64,000 nucleotides of DNA, from positions 124,001-188,000 of the forward strand of contig NZ_JBOCEG010000007.1 of the NCBI RefSeq assembly GCF_050586465.1, given 5' to 3'. This document shows positions 44,365 through 53,595 of this stretch, piece by piece. A program made the translations under genes and the position numbers. Source of the DNA: CAJXYS01 sp913063035. Its GTDB lineage: Bacteria; Pseudomonadota; Alphaproteobacteria; Rhodobacterales; Rhodobacteraceae. Position 1 is the stretch's first letter. Each line of letters opens with the position of its first letter. The notes beneath the pieces are model-generated. The model ran no database searches. It saw only the letters and a program-made list of their open reading frames with translations, and had not been told where the DNA came from.

Positions 44365-45171
44365 TCAGCGATACCAGTAATCCTTCACCCAGGCCGCGGG
44401 CAGGAAATAATGGCGCAGGTGTTTCGGCACGCTCTCGATGCGGCGCCCGTCGAAGGTCGCGCGCAGATGATCCATCGGCGCGCGCGGCTCATAGCGCCAG
44501 TTCCAGCGCCCCTCGATCGCCTCCACGGGGTTCAGCGGCCCAGGGAAAATGACGACCCGCGTGCCAGGTTTCAGGCGCGGCGGCCGGACATAGTTCAGCG
44601 GGAACGGCGGGATGCAGTCGAGCTTGAACAGCTGCACCCAGCGGCGCGGCCAGAATTTCACGCCGCCCGGTGCCCGGCGGGTGACGAAGCGTTGCTCGAA
44701 GCCGAACCTGTCGGCGATGCCCTGCGGGTCGGCGGCGAATTCCTCCTGCAGCGGGGCCAGCTTGCCGACAGGCATCCGGTAGATCGAGGTCTGGCCCATC
44801 CGTTCGAGCGGGGTCGTCGGATTATAGGCCAGGATCACGTCCTCCGGATCGCCGTGGTCGAAAAAGGGATCGAGCGATCCCGTGACCACGACATCCAGGT
44901 CCATGAAGAGCACCACGCCGTCCAGACCGCCGAGATCCCGGGACCAGAGCCGCGACTTGGGCCAGCGCCCGAAAGTCTTGGCCGGCCGGTCGTCATAGTC
45001 GATCTCCGGAAGGGGCCGGGTCTCGATCTCAGGGCGCAGGCCCGACGTATCGTCGGTGAAACAAACCAGCCGGAACGGGGGCGTGATGTTGTCCGCGACC
45101 ATCCCGTAGAGGCGGTTGACGTAATCCGGACCGTATTTGCTCCCCCACTTGATGCAGATGATCTGTTTCAT
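44365..45171 (-). CDS. Putative glycosyltransferase (nucleotide-sugar type), LPS-associated
   Basis: A 268-residue soluble protein starting MKQIICIKWGSKYGPDYVNRLYGMV, a GT8/GT-A-like opening. VVLFMDLDVVVTG (about 85-97) has the DxD needed for a metal-bound nucleotide sugar, and PGGVKFWPRRWVQLFKLDCIPP and VVIFPGPLNPVEA follow. The family is one that lies next to lpcC in related bacteria, as I recall; its sugar is unknown. ATG at 45171. It precedes lpcC with a 16-nt gap, so co-transcription is likely. The gap to the next gene (45172-45503) is non-coding and divergent. Confidence 0.72.
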   Translation of the reverse strand: MKQIICIKWGSKYGPDYVNRLYGMVADNITPPFRLVCFTDDTSGLRPEIETRPLPEIDYDDRPAKTFGRWPKSRLWSRDLGGLDGVVLFMDLDVVVTGSLDPFFDHGDPEDVILAYNPTTPLERMGQTSIYRMPVGKLAPLQEEFAADPQGIADRFGFEQRFVTRRAPGGVKFWPRRWVQLFKLDCIPPFPLNYVRPPRLKPGTRVVIFPGPLNPVEAIEGRWNWRYEPRAPMDHLRATFDGRRIESVPKHLRHYFLPAAWVKDYWYR

Positions 45172-45503
45172 CGCCGCCGCCGAATCTCCGTCTGCTCCGG
45201 CCGGCAGGAAGGCCCCGGCACAGGTTCGGGCAATCGTTTTTCACGGATCCGGCATCGGGGCAAGCCCCGCCCGAAAGGCCATGCGCGGACGGGCGGGTGG
45301 CACGGTTCCGCCGATCCGGCCCCTATGCCACCGGCACGAAACCGCCGGTTTGGCGCAAGAGGCGGCGATCCGCCGACCCGGGCGTGCCGCCTGCCTTGAA
45401 ACTGCGGGCCGGCGGCTTAAGCCCATACGCATCGCGTAAACCGGACCGAAACCGACGGCGGGCCAGGATGAGTCCTCCTTCCGCCGAAGAGAAGAGTCAT
45501 CGC
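45172..45503. other. Divergent intergenic region, no gene seen
   Basis: About 330 nt between the glycosyltransferase and the transglutaminase-like gene. Frames are open in it, but none has a Shine-Dalgarno or recognisable product. It must hold the promoters for both neighbours; no clear operator was picked out. Confidence 0.5.
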
Positions 45504-46175
45504 ATGGCATGTGAAACACCGACCGCGCCCCGCCCCCCGATGCGGAGGCTTGCCGCGCTCCGGGCCGCCGCGCTCGCCGCGCTGGTCCTGGGCGGCGGCG
45601 CGACGCCCGGCGCGGCCACCGGCCACTCCACGGCCTTTGCGCCTAAGGGCGAGGCGGTCGCGGCGCCGAAAGGCGCGCGCGGTCTCTGCGCGGCCCATCC
45701 CTGGGCCTGCGCGGCCTCGGAGACGCGGTCCTGGAACGCACGCGCCCTGATGACCCGGGCCCGTGTCGTCAATGCCCGGGTGAACCGCGCGGTGACGGAG
45801 ATCTCGGACAAGGCCCAGTACGGCCGCGAGGAAGTCTGGGCGCTGCCCACGGCACGGGGCGGCGACTGCGAGGATTTCGCCCTGTTGAAGAAGCGCAAGC
45901 TGATGACCTTCGGCGTTGAGCCCGCGCGCCTGATGATCGCCACCGTGCTCGACCGGCAGGGCCGCAGCCATGCCGTGCTGCTGCTGCGCACCGACGAGGG
46001 TGATCTCGTGCTCGACAATCTCGTGGACAGCATCCTGCCATGGGACAAGACGGGCTATACCTTCCTACGGGTCCAGGATCCCGAGGCGCCGGCGCGCTGG
46101 CGCAGGGTGTTCGCGGGCGGGATGCTCGCCGACCCGCCGGTCGCCGCGGCCAGCGGCGCGGCCGCGTCGCGCTGA
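45504..46175 (+). CDS. Periplasmic transglutaminase-like cysteine peptidase (BTLCP/DUF920)
   Basis: About 223 residues with an N-terminal membrane or signal helix (LAALRAAALAALVLGGGATPG). The BTLCP family core is visible: CAAHPWACAAS, VNRAVTEISDKAQYGREEVWALPT, and GDCEDFALLKKRKLM with the catalytic cysteine and aspartate; SHAVLLLRTDEGDLVLDN carries the histidine. Family members such as LapG cleave adhesins in the periplasm in response to c-di-GMP signalling; no LapD or adhesin gene is adjacent here. Start is uncertain between 45468, 45504 and 45540; 45504 has AGAAGAG upstream. Confidence 0.85.
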   Translation: MACETPTAPRPPMRRLAALRAAALAALVLGGGATPGAATGHSTAFAPKGEAVAAPKGARGLCAAHPWACAASETRSWNARALMTRARVVNARVNRAVTEISDKAQYGREEVWALPTARGGDCEDFALLKKRKLMTFGVEPARLMIATVLDRQGRSHAVLLLRTDEGDLVLDNLVDSILPWDKTGYTFLRVQDPEAPARWRRVFAGGMLADPPVAAASGAAASR

Positions 46176-46245
46176 CCCCGGCGGCCGTCCCCGGCCCCGG
46201 GATTTCCCCTTGCCGAGACGGGCGCCCCCCGCCTTAGATGGCGCC

Positions 46246-47622
46246 ATGCGTCTTTCGATCCTGCTCGGCCTCGCCGGGCTCGCCGTACCGTTGATCCTGC
46301 CCCCGCCCGGCGCGATGCCGGAACCCGCCTGGCGCGCCGCCGGGCTGGCGCTGATGATGGCGGTCTGGTGGCTGACCGAGGCCCTGCCGCTGGCGGCGAC
46401 GGCGCTGGTGCCGCTGGCGCTGGCGCCGCCGCTCGGGCTCGGCGGCATCGGCGCGGTTGCCCCGTCCTATTCCAACCCGCTGATCATCCTGTTCCTGGGC
46501 GGCTTCCTGCTGGCCAAGGCGATCGAGCGCTGGGGGCTGCATCGTCGCCTCGCGCTGTGGCTGCTCGGCTTCGCGGGCAGCGATCCGCGCCGCATCCTGG
46601 CCGCGGTGATGGGCGCGACGGCCTTTCTCAGCCTCTGGATCAGCAACACCGCGTCGTCGATGGTGATGATGCCCATTGCCGCGGCGGTCGCCACCGCCGC
46701 GGCGGGCGCCCGCGGCTTCGCGACGGCGGTGATGCTGGGCGTGGCCTTCGCCGCGACCATCGGGGGGATGGGCTCGCTGATCGGCACGCCGCCCAACGCG
46801 ATCTTTGCCGCCTTCGTGGCCGAGCGCCACGGCATCGAGATCGGCTTCGCCCGCTGGGCGCTGGTGGGCCTGCCGGTCGCCCTGCTGCTGCTGGCGATCG
46901 CCTGGGCGCTGCTGGCCTGGGTGAGCCCCGGCACCGGCAGCGGCGCAGCCGGCGCCCTGAGCCTGGAGCGACCGGGCCCGGCCGGCCGCGGCGAACGGCG
47001 GGTCGCGGCGATCGCCGGGCTGACCGCGCTCGCGTGGATCGGGCGCCCCTTGCTCGACTGGGTCTTTCCCGGGCTCGCGCTCAGCGATGCCGGGATCGCG
47101 ATGACCGCGGCGCTGGCGCTCTTCCTGCTGCCCTCGGGCGAGGGAACGCCGCTGCTCGACTGGAAGACCGCGGCGACGCTGCGCTGGGACGTGCTGATCC
47201 TGTTCGGCGGCGGCCTCGCCCTGGCCGGCGTGCTGGAACGCAGCGGGCTGGCCGCCTGGATCGGCGCGCAGGTCACGCAAATGGGCGGGCTGCCCGTACC
47301 GCTGCTGATCCTGGCGATCGCCGCGGTCATCGTCTATGTGGGCGAGCTGGCCAGCAACACGGCCATGGCCTCGATCTTCCTGCCCATCGCCAGCGCCGTG
47401 GCGCTCGGCATCGGGGCGGACCCGGTCGCCTTCATGCTGCCGGTGGCGCTGGCGGCCTCGGTGGGTTTCATGCTGCCGGTCGCGACGCCGCCCAACGCCA
47501 TCGTCTTCGCCCATCCGTCGGTGACGCGCGCGGCGATGCTGCAGGCGGGCGCCCCGCTCGACGTGATCGGGATCGTGGTGGCGGCGGGCCTCGCCATGCT
47601 GATCGCACCGCTGGCGTTCTGA
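46246..47622 (+). CDS. SLC13-family sodium/dicarboxylate or sulfate symporter
   Basis: A 458-residue inner-membrane symporter with 11-12 predicted helices. The two SNT/SNT-like substrate loops are visible: LWISNTASSMVMMPI (about 126-140) and VYVGELASNTAMASIFLPI (about 365-383). The repeated GTPPNAIF and ATPPNAIVF are the matching second-half loops of each repeat. The SLC13/DASS family moves dicarboxylates, citrate, sulfate or sulfonates; the exact ligand is not readable. The ATG at 46246 is chosen from a longer frame that overlaps the upstream gene. It is convergent with a polysaccharide deacetylase gene 14 nt beyond its stop. Confidence 0.88.
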   Translation: MRLSILLGLAGLAVPLILPPPGAMPEPAWRAAGLALMMAVWWLTEALPLAATALVPLALAPPLGLGGIGAVAPSYSNPLIILFLGGFLLAKAIERWGLHRRLALWLLGFAGSDPRRILAAVMGATAFLSLWISNTASSMVMMPIAAAVATAAAGARGFATAVMLGVAFAATIGGMGSLIGTPPNAIFAAFVAERHGIEIGFARWALVGLPVALLLLAIAWALLAWVSPGTGSGAAGALSLERPGPAGRGERRVAAIAGLTALAWIGRPLLDWVFPGLALSDAGIAMTAALALFLLPSGEGTPLLDWKTAATLRWDVLILFGGGLALAGVLERSGLAAWIGAQVTQMGGLPVPLLILAIAAVIVYVGELASNTAMASIFLPIASAVALGIGADPVAFMLPVALAASVGFMLPVATPPNAIVFAHPSVTRAAMLQAGAPLDVIGIVVAAGLAMLIAPLAF

Positions 47623-47636
47623 CCCGGCCCGCGCGA

Positions 47637-48464
47637 TCAGTTCGTGGCCGCGGCCTCCTCGACCACATCGGTGACCGTGGCGAACCGGACGAGGCCGGCA
47701 TCGCGCAGGTAGTCGGCGCAGGCCAGGATCTCGGCGAAATCGCCGGTGGCGTATTCGTAGCTGCCCGGATCCTCTTCGACGAAGCCGTGGAACATCAGCA
47801 CCAGCCAGCGGCCCTCGCGGGCCGCCCGCAGCACCTCGGCGCAGGCGATCTCCGGCGCCATGTCGGGCCCCACCTCGAGGCGCACGATCCGCGCCGGATC
47901 GAGCGACGCGATCCTGTTGCCGGTGCCGGTCTCGTCCCAGGCCAGCACGTGGCTGCTGTGCCGGCGCATCGCGATCTCCAGCGACCGGGCGTCGAAATCG
48001 CCGTAGGGCGGCGCGAAGGCGGCCGGCCGGCGGCCGGTCTCCTCGGCGATGCGCTGCGCGGCGGTCTCGATTTCGGCCGTGATCCGGTCCGGCGCATGTT
48101 CGCTCAGATGCGGATGCGTCGCGCTGTGCGAGCCGATTTCCCAGCCCGCCTCCTGGTAGGCGCGGATCTCGTCCCAGGTCATGAAGACCTGCGCCTTGCC
48201 GGTCTTGAGGCCGGATGCCGCGTCGGCGGTATCAGCGAAGTCCGACACCACGAAGAGCGTGCCGGGAACCCCGTAATCCACGAGCAGCGGCAGGGCGAGA
48301 TCGTATTGCGACCGCAGACCGTCATCGAAGGTGAAGGTCACAACCCCCGGCGGCCGTGCCGTGTCGGCGCCGGACGGCGCGGCACGGTTCTCCGCCTGCA
48401 GCGCGAAGGCGGAGAACAGGAAGACGGCAGCGCCCGTCGCGGGCCCGATGATCCGTGCAAGCAT
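47637..48464 (-). CDS. Secreted polysaccharide deacetylase (CE4)
   Basis: A 275-residue protein with a signal peptide (ARIIGPATGAAVFLFSAFALQA). The NodB/CE4 motifs are TFTFDDGLRSQYD (about 44-56, metal-binding and base aspartates) and GSHSATHPHLSEH (about 115-127, two histidines). FAPPYGDFD carries motif 3, and the C-terminal FHGF motif 5 histidine. It removes acetyl groups from an N- or O-acetylated polysaccharide in the periplasm, or from peptidoglycan. It is convergent with the SLC13 gene. Envelope polysaccharide genes nearby suggest it serves the same export pathway, but that is inference. Confidence 0.85.
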   Translation of the reverse strand: MLARIIGPATGAAVFLFSAFALQAENRAAPSGADTARPPGVVTFTFDDGLRSQYDLALPLLVDYGVPGTLFVVSDFADTADAASGLKTGKAQVFMTWDEIRAYQEAGWEIGSHSATHPHLSEHAPDRITAEIETAAQRIAEETGRRPAAFAPPYGDFDARSLEIAMRRHSSHVLAWDETGTGNRIASLDPARIVRLEVGPDMAPEIACAEVLRAAREGRWLVLMFHGFVEEDPGSYEYATGDFAEILACADYLRDAGLVRFATVTDVVEEAAATN

Positions 48465-48628
48465 GACGCGGGTCCAGACATGTCGCGCCGGGGCGACCGC
48501 ACCCGGCAGATGGGTTAACCGGATGTTAACCTATCTCGCGGGCCGCTCGGTGAAAAGACCCGGCATCCGCACCGGGCCAGGCGCCGCGGCGCCCAGTGCA
48601 CACCGGACACGAACCCGTCCGCGCCGGA

Positions 48629-49519
48629 TCAGGCCGCGGCCCGCATCCGCCGGCGGCCCGTATGGACGAGGTAGACCGCCAGGCTCACCACCACGACGGT
48701 GCCGCCCAGCACCATCTGCGGTGTCGGCCGCTCGCCCGTGCCGAGCCACACCCAGGCGGGGCCGAGCACCGTCTCGAGCAGCATCAGCAGGCTGACATTG
48801 GAGGCATGGGTGTAGCGCGAGGCCAGCGAGAGCGCGAAGAACGAGACCGGCAGGATGACCCCGCCGGCGATCCAGATCGCCCAGAGCGCCTCGCCGCCCA
48901 GAGCTGCCGGGCCACCCGAGAGCGCCATGCCGAAAAGCCCCGAGAGAAACGCCCCGCCGCCGATCGCCGGCAGGATCGGCACGCCGCCATGGGCGCGGAG
49001 CGTCACGAAGGTCAGCGCCAGCATCACAGCGACGCCCAGCCCAGCCAGCGCGCCCAGCAGGGCCGCGGCGTTCAGACCGATCCCCTGGGCGTCCTTGCCG
49101 AAAACCGCCAGCGCGATGCCGCCCAGCACGACGGCGATGGTGACCCAGGTCGCCGGGCGCGTCGGCTCGCCCATCAGGAGCCAGGAAAAGATCGCCGCGA
49201 AGACGGGTACCGTCGCCACCGCGATCAGCACCACCGCGACCGGGGCCGCCGCGATGCCGAGGCTGAAGAAGGTCGCATTCAGGAAATGGAACAGGGCGAC
49301 CGCGATGCCGGGCCGGCTGGCCAGCTGGCGCAGCTCGGCGCGGGGGGCGCGGCTGGTGACGGCCCAGATGACGAGCAGCAGCGCCCCCATCAACAGCCCG
49401 CGCCACGCCAGCATCTGCACCCCCGAGAGACCGGACCAGCGCATGAAGAGCGTGTCCGGTGTCAGCGCGAGCGCCCCGCCGGCGGCAAGGGCAAGCCCGA
49501 AGAGCGGGTGTCGGCGCAT
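48629..49519 (-). CDS. EamA/DMT-family exporter
   Basis: A 296-residue membrane protein with ten predicted helices arranged as two EamA repeats. Typical elements are TPDTLFMRWSGLSGVQMLAWRGLLMG and, at the second repeat, ALIFFF-like runs such as LLMLLETVLGPAWVWLGTGERPTP. The family exports amino acids, nucleosides or other metabolites. ATG at 49519 starts MRRHPLFGLALAAGGALALT. It is divergent from the glutamate-dehydrogenase-family gene and downstream of nothing else on its strand. Substrate unknown. Confidence 0.87.
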   Translation of the reverse strand: MRRHPLFGLALAAGGALALTPDTLFMRWSGLSGVQMLAWRGLLMGALLLVIWAVTSRAPRAELRQLASRPGIAVALFHFLNATFFSLGIAAAPVAVVLIAVATVPVFAAIFSWLLMGEPTRPATWVTIAVVLGGIALAVFGKDAQGIGLNAAALLGALAGLGVAVMLALTFVTLRAHGGVPILPAIGGGAFLSGLFGMALSGGPAALGGEALWAIWIAGGVILPVSFFALSLASRYTHASNVSLLMLLETVLGPAWVWLGTGERPTPQMVLGGTVVVVSLAVYLVHTGRRRMRAAA

Positions 49520-49650
49520 GATGTCTCCGTTGCGGATCCGTGGTTGCCAAGCCTTAGCCGCCTTTCGGCCCAGGTCCAATGCCCCCGGTGCCGCGTGCCC
49601 CCGCGGACGCCGAAGTCTTGGCTGGACAAGGCCCCGCCGCGCGCCCGACA

Positions 49651-50985
49651 ATGCCGCCCATGAAAGACGATCCCGACAGCGACGACCGCACCGCACCCGC
49701 CGCGCCGCCGATCGAGGCACTGTTCCCGGCCGCGCGGGACAACCTGCGCGCCGCCTGCGAGCGGCTCAAGATCCATCCCGACGTCTTCGAGGAGCTGAAA
49801 GACCCGCGCGAGACGCTTTCGGCCAGCCTGCTCATCCGGATGGACGACGGCAGCCGGCGCAGCTTCCCGGCCTGGCGCTGCCGCTACAACGACCGGCGCG
49901 GGCCGACCAAGGGCGGCGTGCGCTTTCACCCCGGCGTGTGTCTCGACGAGATCCAGACGCTGGCCTTCTGGATGACCTTCAAATGCGCCGTGGCCGATCT
50001 GCCCTTCGGCGGCGGCAAGGGCGGGGTCTGCGTCGACACCAAGGCGCTGTCGAAGGGCGAGCTGGAACGGCTCTCGCGCGCTTATGTCGAGGCCTTCTCC
50101 AGCTTCATCGGCACCGACCGCGACATCATGGCCCCCGACATGTACACCAACGGGATCGTCATCGCCTGGATGGCGGACGAGTACAGCTCGATCACCGGGC
50201 GCCCCTCGCCCACGGCGATCACCGGCAAGCCGCTGGCTTTCGGCGGCACGGTCGGGCGCACCGACGCCACGGCGCGGGGCGGCTATTACGCGCTGCGCCA
50301 TCTCGAGCCCGCGCTTGCCATCGACCCGGACAAGTCGACGGTGATCGTGCAGGGCTTCGGCAATGTTGGCTATCACTGCGCCAAGCTGCTGCATGCCGAC
50401 GGCTACCGGATCGTGGGCGTCAGCGACTCGTGCGGTGGCATATACGACCCCGCCGGGATCGACCCGCTGGCCGCGATGGAGCACAAGCACATCAACGGCA
50501 CCGTGTTGGGCGCCAAGGGCCACGGCAAGACCCGCGAGATGAGCAACGCGGAGCTGCTGGAACAGCCCTGCGAGGTGCTCGTCCCCGCCGCGCTCGAGCG
50601 CCAGATCACCGCCCAGAACTGCGACCGGATCGCGGCGCGGATCATCCTGGAACTCGCCAACGGCCCGGTCGCCCCCGAGGCCGACGCGGCGCTGACCGCG
50701 AAAGGCATACTGATCCTGCCCGATATCCTGGCCAATGCCGGCGGCGTGGCCGTGTCGCACCTGGAATGGGTGCAGAACCGGTCCGGCTTCTACTGGGACA
50801 GTTCGCAGGTGCGCGATCATCTCAAGACCAAGATGGAGACCGAGACCCAGGCGATCTGGTCGCTGCGCACGCAGATGGAGGTTTCCATGCGCGAGGCGGC
50901 CTATATCCACGGCCTCAAGCGCATCGCCGAGTCGATCGAGGCCCGCGGGACCGAGGCGTTCTTCGCCAATGGCGGGCGTCTCTGA
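49651..50985 (+). CDS. Glu/Leu/Phe/Val dehydrogenase family (probable glutamate dehydrogenase)
   Basis: A cytosolic NAD(P)-dependent enzyme of about 444 residues that interconverts an amino acid and its 2-oxo acid plus ammonia. The substrate domain has GPTKGGVRFHPGV (with the conserved lysine) and the catalytic lysine in LPFGGGKGGVCVD (about 107-119). The Rossmann domain has VIVQGFGNVGYHCAKLLHADG. PTAITGKPLAFGGTVGR is typical of glutamate rather than leucine dehydrogenases. Start: ATG at 49651 or 49660; a longer frame upstream is not family-like. It is monocistronic, divergent from the EamA gene. Confidence 0.87.
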   Translation: MPPMKDDPDSDDRTAPAAPPIEALFPAARDNLRAACERLKIHPDVFEELKDPRETLSASLLIRMDDGSRRSFPAWRCRYNDRRGPTKGGVRFHPGVCLDEIQTLAFWMTFKCAVADLPFGGGKGGVCVDTKALSKGELERLSRAYVEAFSSFIGTDRDIMAPDMYTNGIVIAWMADEYSSITGRPSPTAITGKPLAFGGTVGRTDATARGGYYALRHLEPALAIDPDKSTVIVQGFGNVGYHCAKLLHADGYRIVGVSDSCGGIYDPAGIDPLAAMEHKHINGTVLGAKGHGKTREMSNAELLEQPCEVLVPAALERQITAQNCDRIAARIILELANGPVAPEADAALTAKGILILPDILANAGGVAVSHLEWVQNRSGFYWDSSQVRDHLKTKMETETQAIWSLRTQMEVSMREAAYIHGLKRIAESIEARGTEAFFANGGRL

Positions 50986-51081
50986 CGGTCCCGGGCGCTG
51001 TCGGGCGGCGTGGACCCGGGCGCTCTTTCCCCTAGGTTAAGGCGCGTCGCGGGGGCCGCGCCCCGCATGAGGAGACCCGCA

Positions 51082-53031
51082 ATGACCGCTTTGCTGCGCC
51101 CGGTCCTGGTCCTGATCTGTCTCGCCGTCCCCGCCCTGGCGGAGACACCGGTGCTGCAGACCGTCCGGCTGTCGCTCGATCCGGACGGCGCCACGCTGGA
51201 GGTCGAGACGCGGATCGAGGCGCCCGAGGGTCCGGTCCGCCTGCCCGACCTCGGCTGGCTGGAGATCACCGGCCTGGCGATCGGCGACAGGGCGGCGGTG
51301 CCCGATGGCGCCACCCTCGCCCCGGGCCGGCACGGGGGCGCGCCGGTCACCGTTCGTCTCGCCGGCCGCCTGCCGCAACCCGCCCGGCCCATCGGACTGG
51401 CCAGCATGACCGCCGATGGCGGTCATCTCGTGGGCGCGGACTGGCTGCCGCGTGACGATCGCGCGCTGCGTCGCTTCCGCCTGGGGCTCTCGGTGCCCGA
51501 AAGCCATCGCGTCGTGGCCACCGGATCGCTTTCCGGCGAAACCCGCGCCGAGGGCCGCTACCGCGCCGATTTCGTCTTTACCGGGCGTCCGCGCGATCTC
51601 GGGCTCTTCGTCGGCCGCTACACCATCGCCGAGGAGATCCGCGACGGCCGGCGCATCCGCACCTATTTCGAGGACGGCGACGCCGACCTGTCGGCCGCCT
51701 ATATCGACGCGGCGGCGGGATACCTTGCCCGCTACGAGGCCGAGATCGGCCCCTACCCTTACGACAGTTTCGCGGTCGTCTCGGCGCCGATCCCGGTCGG
51801 GCTCGGGTTCGCGGGGCTGACCTACGTCGCCCGGTCCATCCTGTCGCATCCCTACATGCGCGGCCGGTCGCTCGCCCACGAGGTGGTACACAGCTGGTGG
51901 GGCAACGCCGTGGCGGTGGATTACGCGGCCGGGAACTGGGCCGAGGGGCTGACCACCTTCCAGGCCGACTACGCCCTGGCCGAGGCCGAGGGCGCGGCGG
52001 CCGCGCGCGAGATGCGGCTCGAATGGCTACGGGGACTCGCGCAGCTGCCCGCGGACGATATCGGGGCCCTGCGCGATTTCCGCTCGGCCGCGCATGACGG
52101 GCGGCAGGCGGTGGGCTACGGCAAGGCGGCGCTGGTCCTGCACATGCTGCGGGACGAGATCGGCCCGGCCGCGTTCCGCGCGGGGATCCGGCGCTTCTAC
52201 GCGGCACAGGAAAGCGAGGTGGCCGGCTGGGCGGATCTCGCAGATGCGTTCGGGGCGGCGGCCGGGCGGGATCTGTCGGGCTTTTTCGACCAGTGGATCA
52301 ACCGGCCCGGCCTGCCGGAGATCCGGCTCGATGCGGCGGAGGCGATCGACACCGGCGGTGGGCCGGCGCTGCGCATCGCGCTCTCCCAGTCCGGCCCGGC
52401 CTTCCGGCTCGCGGTGCCGCTGCGCATAGATACGGCTGCGGGGACGGTCACGCGGCACGTGCGCCTCGAGGACACCCGCCTGTCGGTGACGCTGCCGCTC
52501 GACGCCCCGGCCACGGGGGTGCACGTCGATCCGGGGTTCGACCTTGCGCGGCGGCTCCTGCCGGGCGAGGTGCCGCCGACGCTGCGGGCGCTGTCCGGCG
52601 CGGGGATGACCCTGCGCCTCGCCGGCACGGCGGCCGGGCTGGAAGAGGCGGCGCGGACGCTTGCCGCCCGGCTGCTGCGGCGCGAAGAGGTCGCACTGGA
52701 GGCGCCCGGCGCCGCGACGGCAGACCTGCTGGTGATCGGCACGACGGCCGCGGTCTCGCGCCTGCGCGACGAGATGATCGCCGGCCCGGCGCCCTGGGAC
52801 CCGGCGACCGGCGCGGCGCGGATCTGGGCCGAACGCGACGCGACCGGCCGGCAGATCGTTTTCGCGTCGGCCGACCGCGTCAACGCGCTCACGGAGGAAC
52901 TCGTGGCCGCCCCCTATTACGCCGGGCGCAGCTATGTCGCTTTCGCCGCCGGCGCGACGGTCGAAACCGGGGTATGGGACATGCCGTCGAGCCCGCTGGC
53001 CAGGAGCTTTGCCACGGCCCAGCCTCGCTGA
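51082..53031 (+). CDS. Secreted M1-type zinc peptidase (aminopeptidase-like)
   Basis: A 649-residue protein with a Sec signal peptide (MTALLRPVLVLICLAVPALA). The gluzincin motif is HEVVHSWWGN (H266, E267, H270) with the third ligand E288 in GNWAEGLTTFQADY; the spacing is HExxH-17-E, seen in a bacterial M1 subgroup. The GAMEN exopeptidase motif of classical aminopeptidases is not present, its place reading GLGFAGLTYVAR. The C-terminal 200 residues form a separate helical or sandwich region. It probably trims peptides in the periplasm or outside the cell. Start ATG at 51082 has GGAG upstream. It is the only gene in its transcript. Confidence 0.8.
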   Translation: MTALLRPVLVLICLAVPALAETPVLQTVRLSLDPDGATLEVETRIEAPEGPVRLPDLGWLEITGLAIGDRAAVPDGATLAPGRHGGAPVTVRLAGRLPQPARPIGLASMTADGGHLVGADWLPRDDRALRRFRLGLSVPESHRVVATGSLSGETRAEGRYRADFVFTGRPRDLGLFVGRYTIAEEIRDGRRIRTYFEDGDADLSAAYIDAAAGYLARYEAEIGPYPYDSFAVVSAPIPVGLGFAGLTYVARSILSHPYMRGRSLAHEVVHSWWGNAVAVDYAAGNWAEGLTTFQADYALAEAEGAAAAREMRLEWLRGLAQLPADDIGALRDFRSAAHDGRQAVGYGKAALVLHMLRDEIGPAAFRAGIRRFYAAQESEVAGWADLADAFGAAAGRDLSGFFDQWINRPGLPEIRLDAAEAIDTGGGPALRIALSQSGPAFRLAVPLRIDTAAGTVTRHVRLEDTRLSVTLPLDAPATGVHVDPGFDLARRLLPGEVPPTLRALSGAGMTLRLAGTAAGLEEAARTLAARLLRREEVALEAPGAATADLLVIGTTAAVSRLRDEMIAGPAPWDPATGAARIWAERDATGRQIVFASADRVNALTEELVAAPYYAGRSYVAFAAGATVETGVWDMPSSPLARSFATAQPR

Positions 53032-53042
53032 GCGACGAAAAA

Positions 53043-53068
53043 CCCCGGCTGCCACAAGGCAACCGGGG
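53043..53068. terminator. Hairpin after the M1 peptidase gene
   Basis: CCCCGGCTGCC and GGCAACCGGGG form a stem of ten pairs with one mismatch and a 4-nt loop, 12 nt after the peptidase stop. A-run AAAAA precedes it on the plus strand, so the U-run is on the minus strand. It may act as a bidirectional end or 3' protection; no minus-strand gene approaches it. Confidence 0.45.
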
Positions 53069-53232
53069 CAGACCCGTGATGAAACGAGGTGAGACGCCAC
53101 CACTCACGAAGACGTCTCAGGGAGTAATTAGAAAACGATCCTTTCAAATGACTTGTCTGTCAATATGATAATTGCATTCGGATTTGAATTTCGGTTATGG
53201 AATTCGCCCGGCGTCACAAATATAAAAGAATT

Positions 53233-53535
53233 ATGAACAAGCTATCGGCCCTTTTTGAACTCCGGCGCATGCTTCGCCAGATGGAACGCGATGTCGGGCT
53301 CGACGCGCTCAGCCCGTCGGAGCTTGACGTCTTCCTCGCCGCCCACGCCCTGACGGGCATGCCGGGCGGCTCTGTCACGTCCGACCAGATTCGCCGGCAC
53401 GAGCTCGTCCGGCACATGGCGCAGGCGTCCTATCACCGCGCCCTGCGCTCCCTCGTGGCGCTGGGATTGCTCGAGAAGGCCGAAGGCTTCAAGGCTCGCC
53501 ACTATGTCGTGCGGAGCGATCTTGCCGCGAATTGA
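53233..53535 (+). CDS. Small winged-helix (MarR-like) regulator
   Basis: About 100 residues: MNKLSALFELRRMLRQMERD, LSPSELDVFLAAHAL, then the helix-turn-helix and wing of a MarR-like regulator: QIRRHELVRHMAQASYHRALRSLVALGLLEK followed by the wing GFKARHYVVR. It is shorter than typical MarR proteins. Upstream 53150-53232 is unusually AT-rich. A longer start at 53197 exists, but the ATG at 53233 is preceded by AAAAGAA. It is followed by a multi-pass membrane protein 60 nt downstream, a possible partner or target. Ligand unknown. Confidence 0.6.
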   Translation: MNKLSALFELRRMLRQMERDVGLDALSPSELDVFLAAHALTGMPGGSVTSDQIRRHELVRHMAQASYHRALRSLVALGLLEKAEGFKARHYVVRSDLAAN

Positions 53536-53595
53536 AACGACGCCACGGCGCAAAGGCGCGCGCCGCGCGACGCGGCCGGCGCCCGATCGGCATGC

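Noticed and set aside
53043..53068. Hairpin after the M1 peptidase gene as a standard plus-strand terminator
   Set aside because: The U-run would be on the minus strand and no minus gene approaches it, so I list it only as a hairpin with low confidence.
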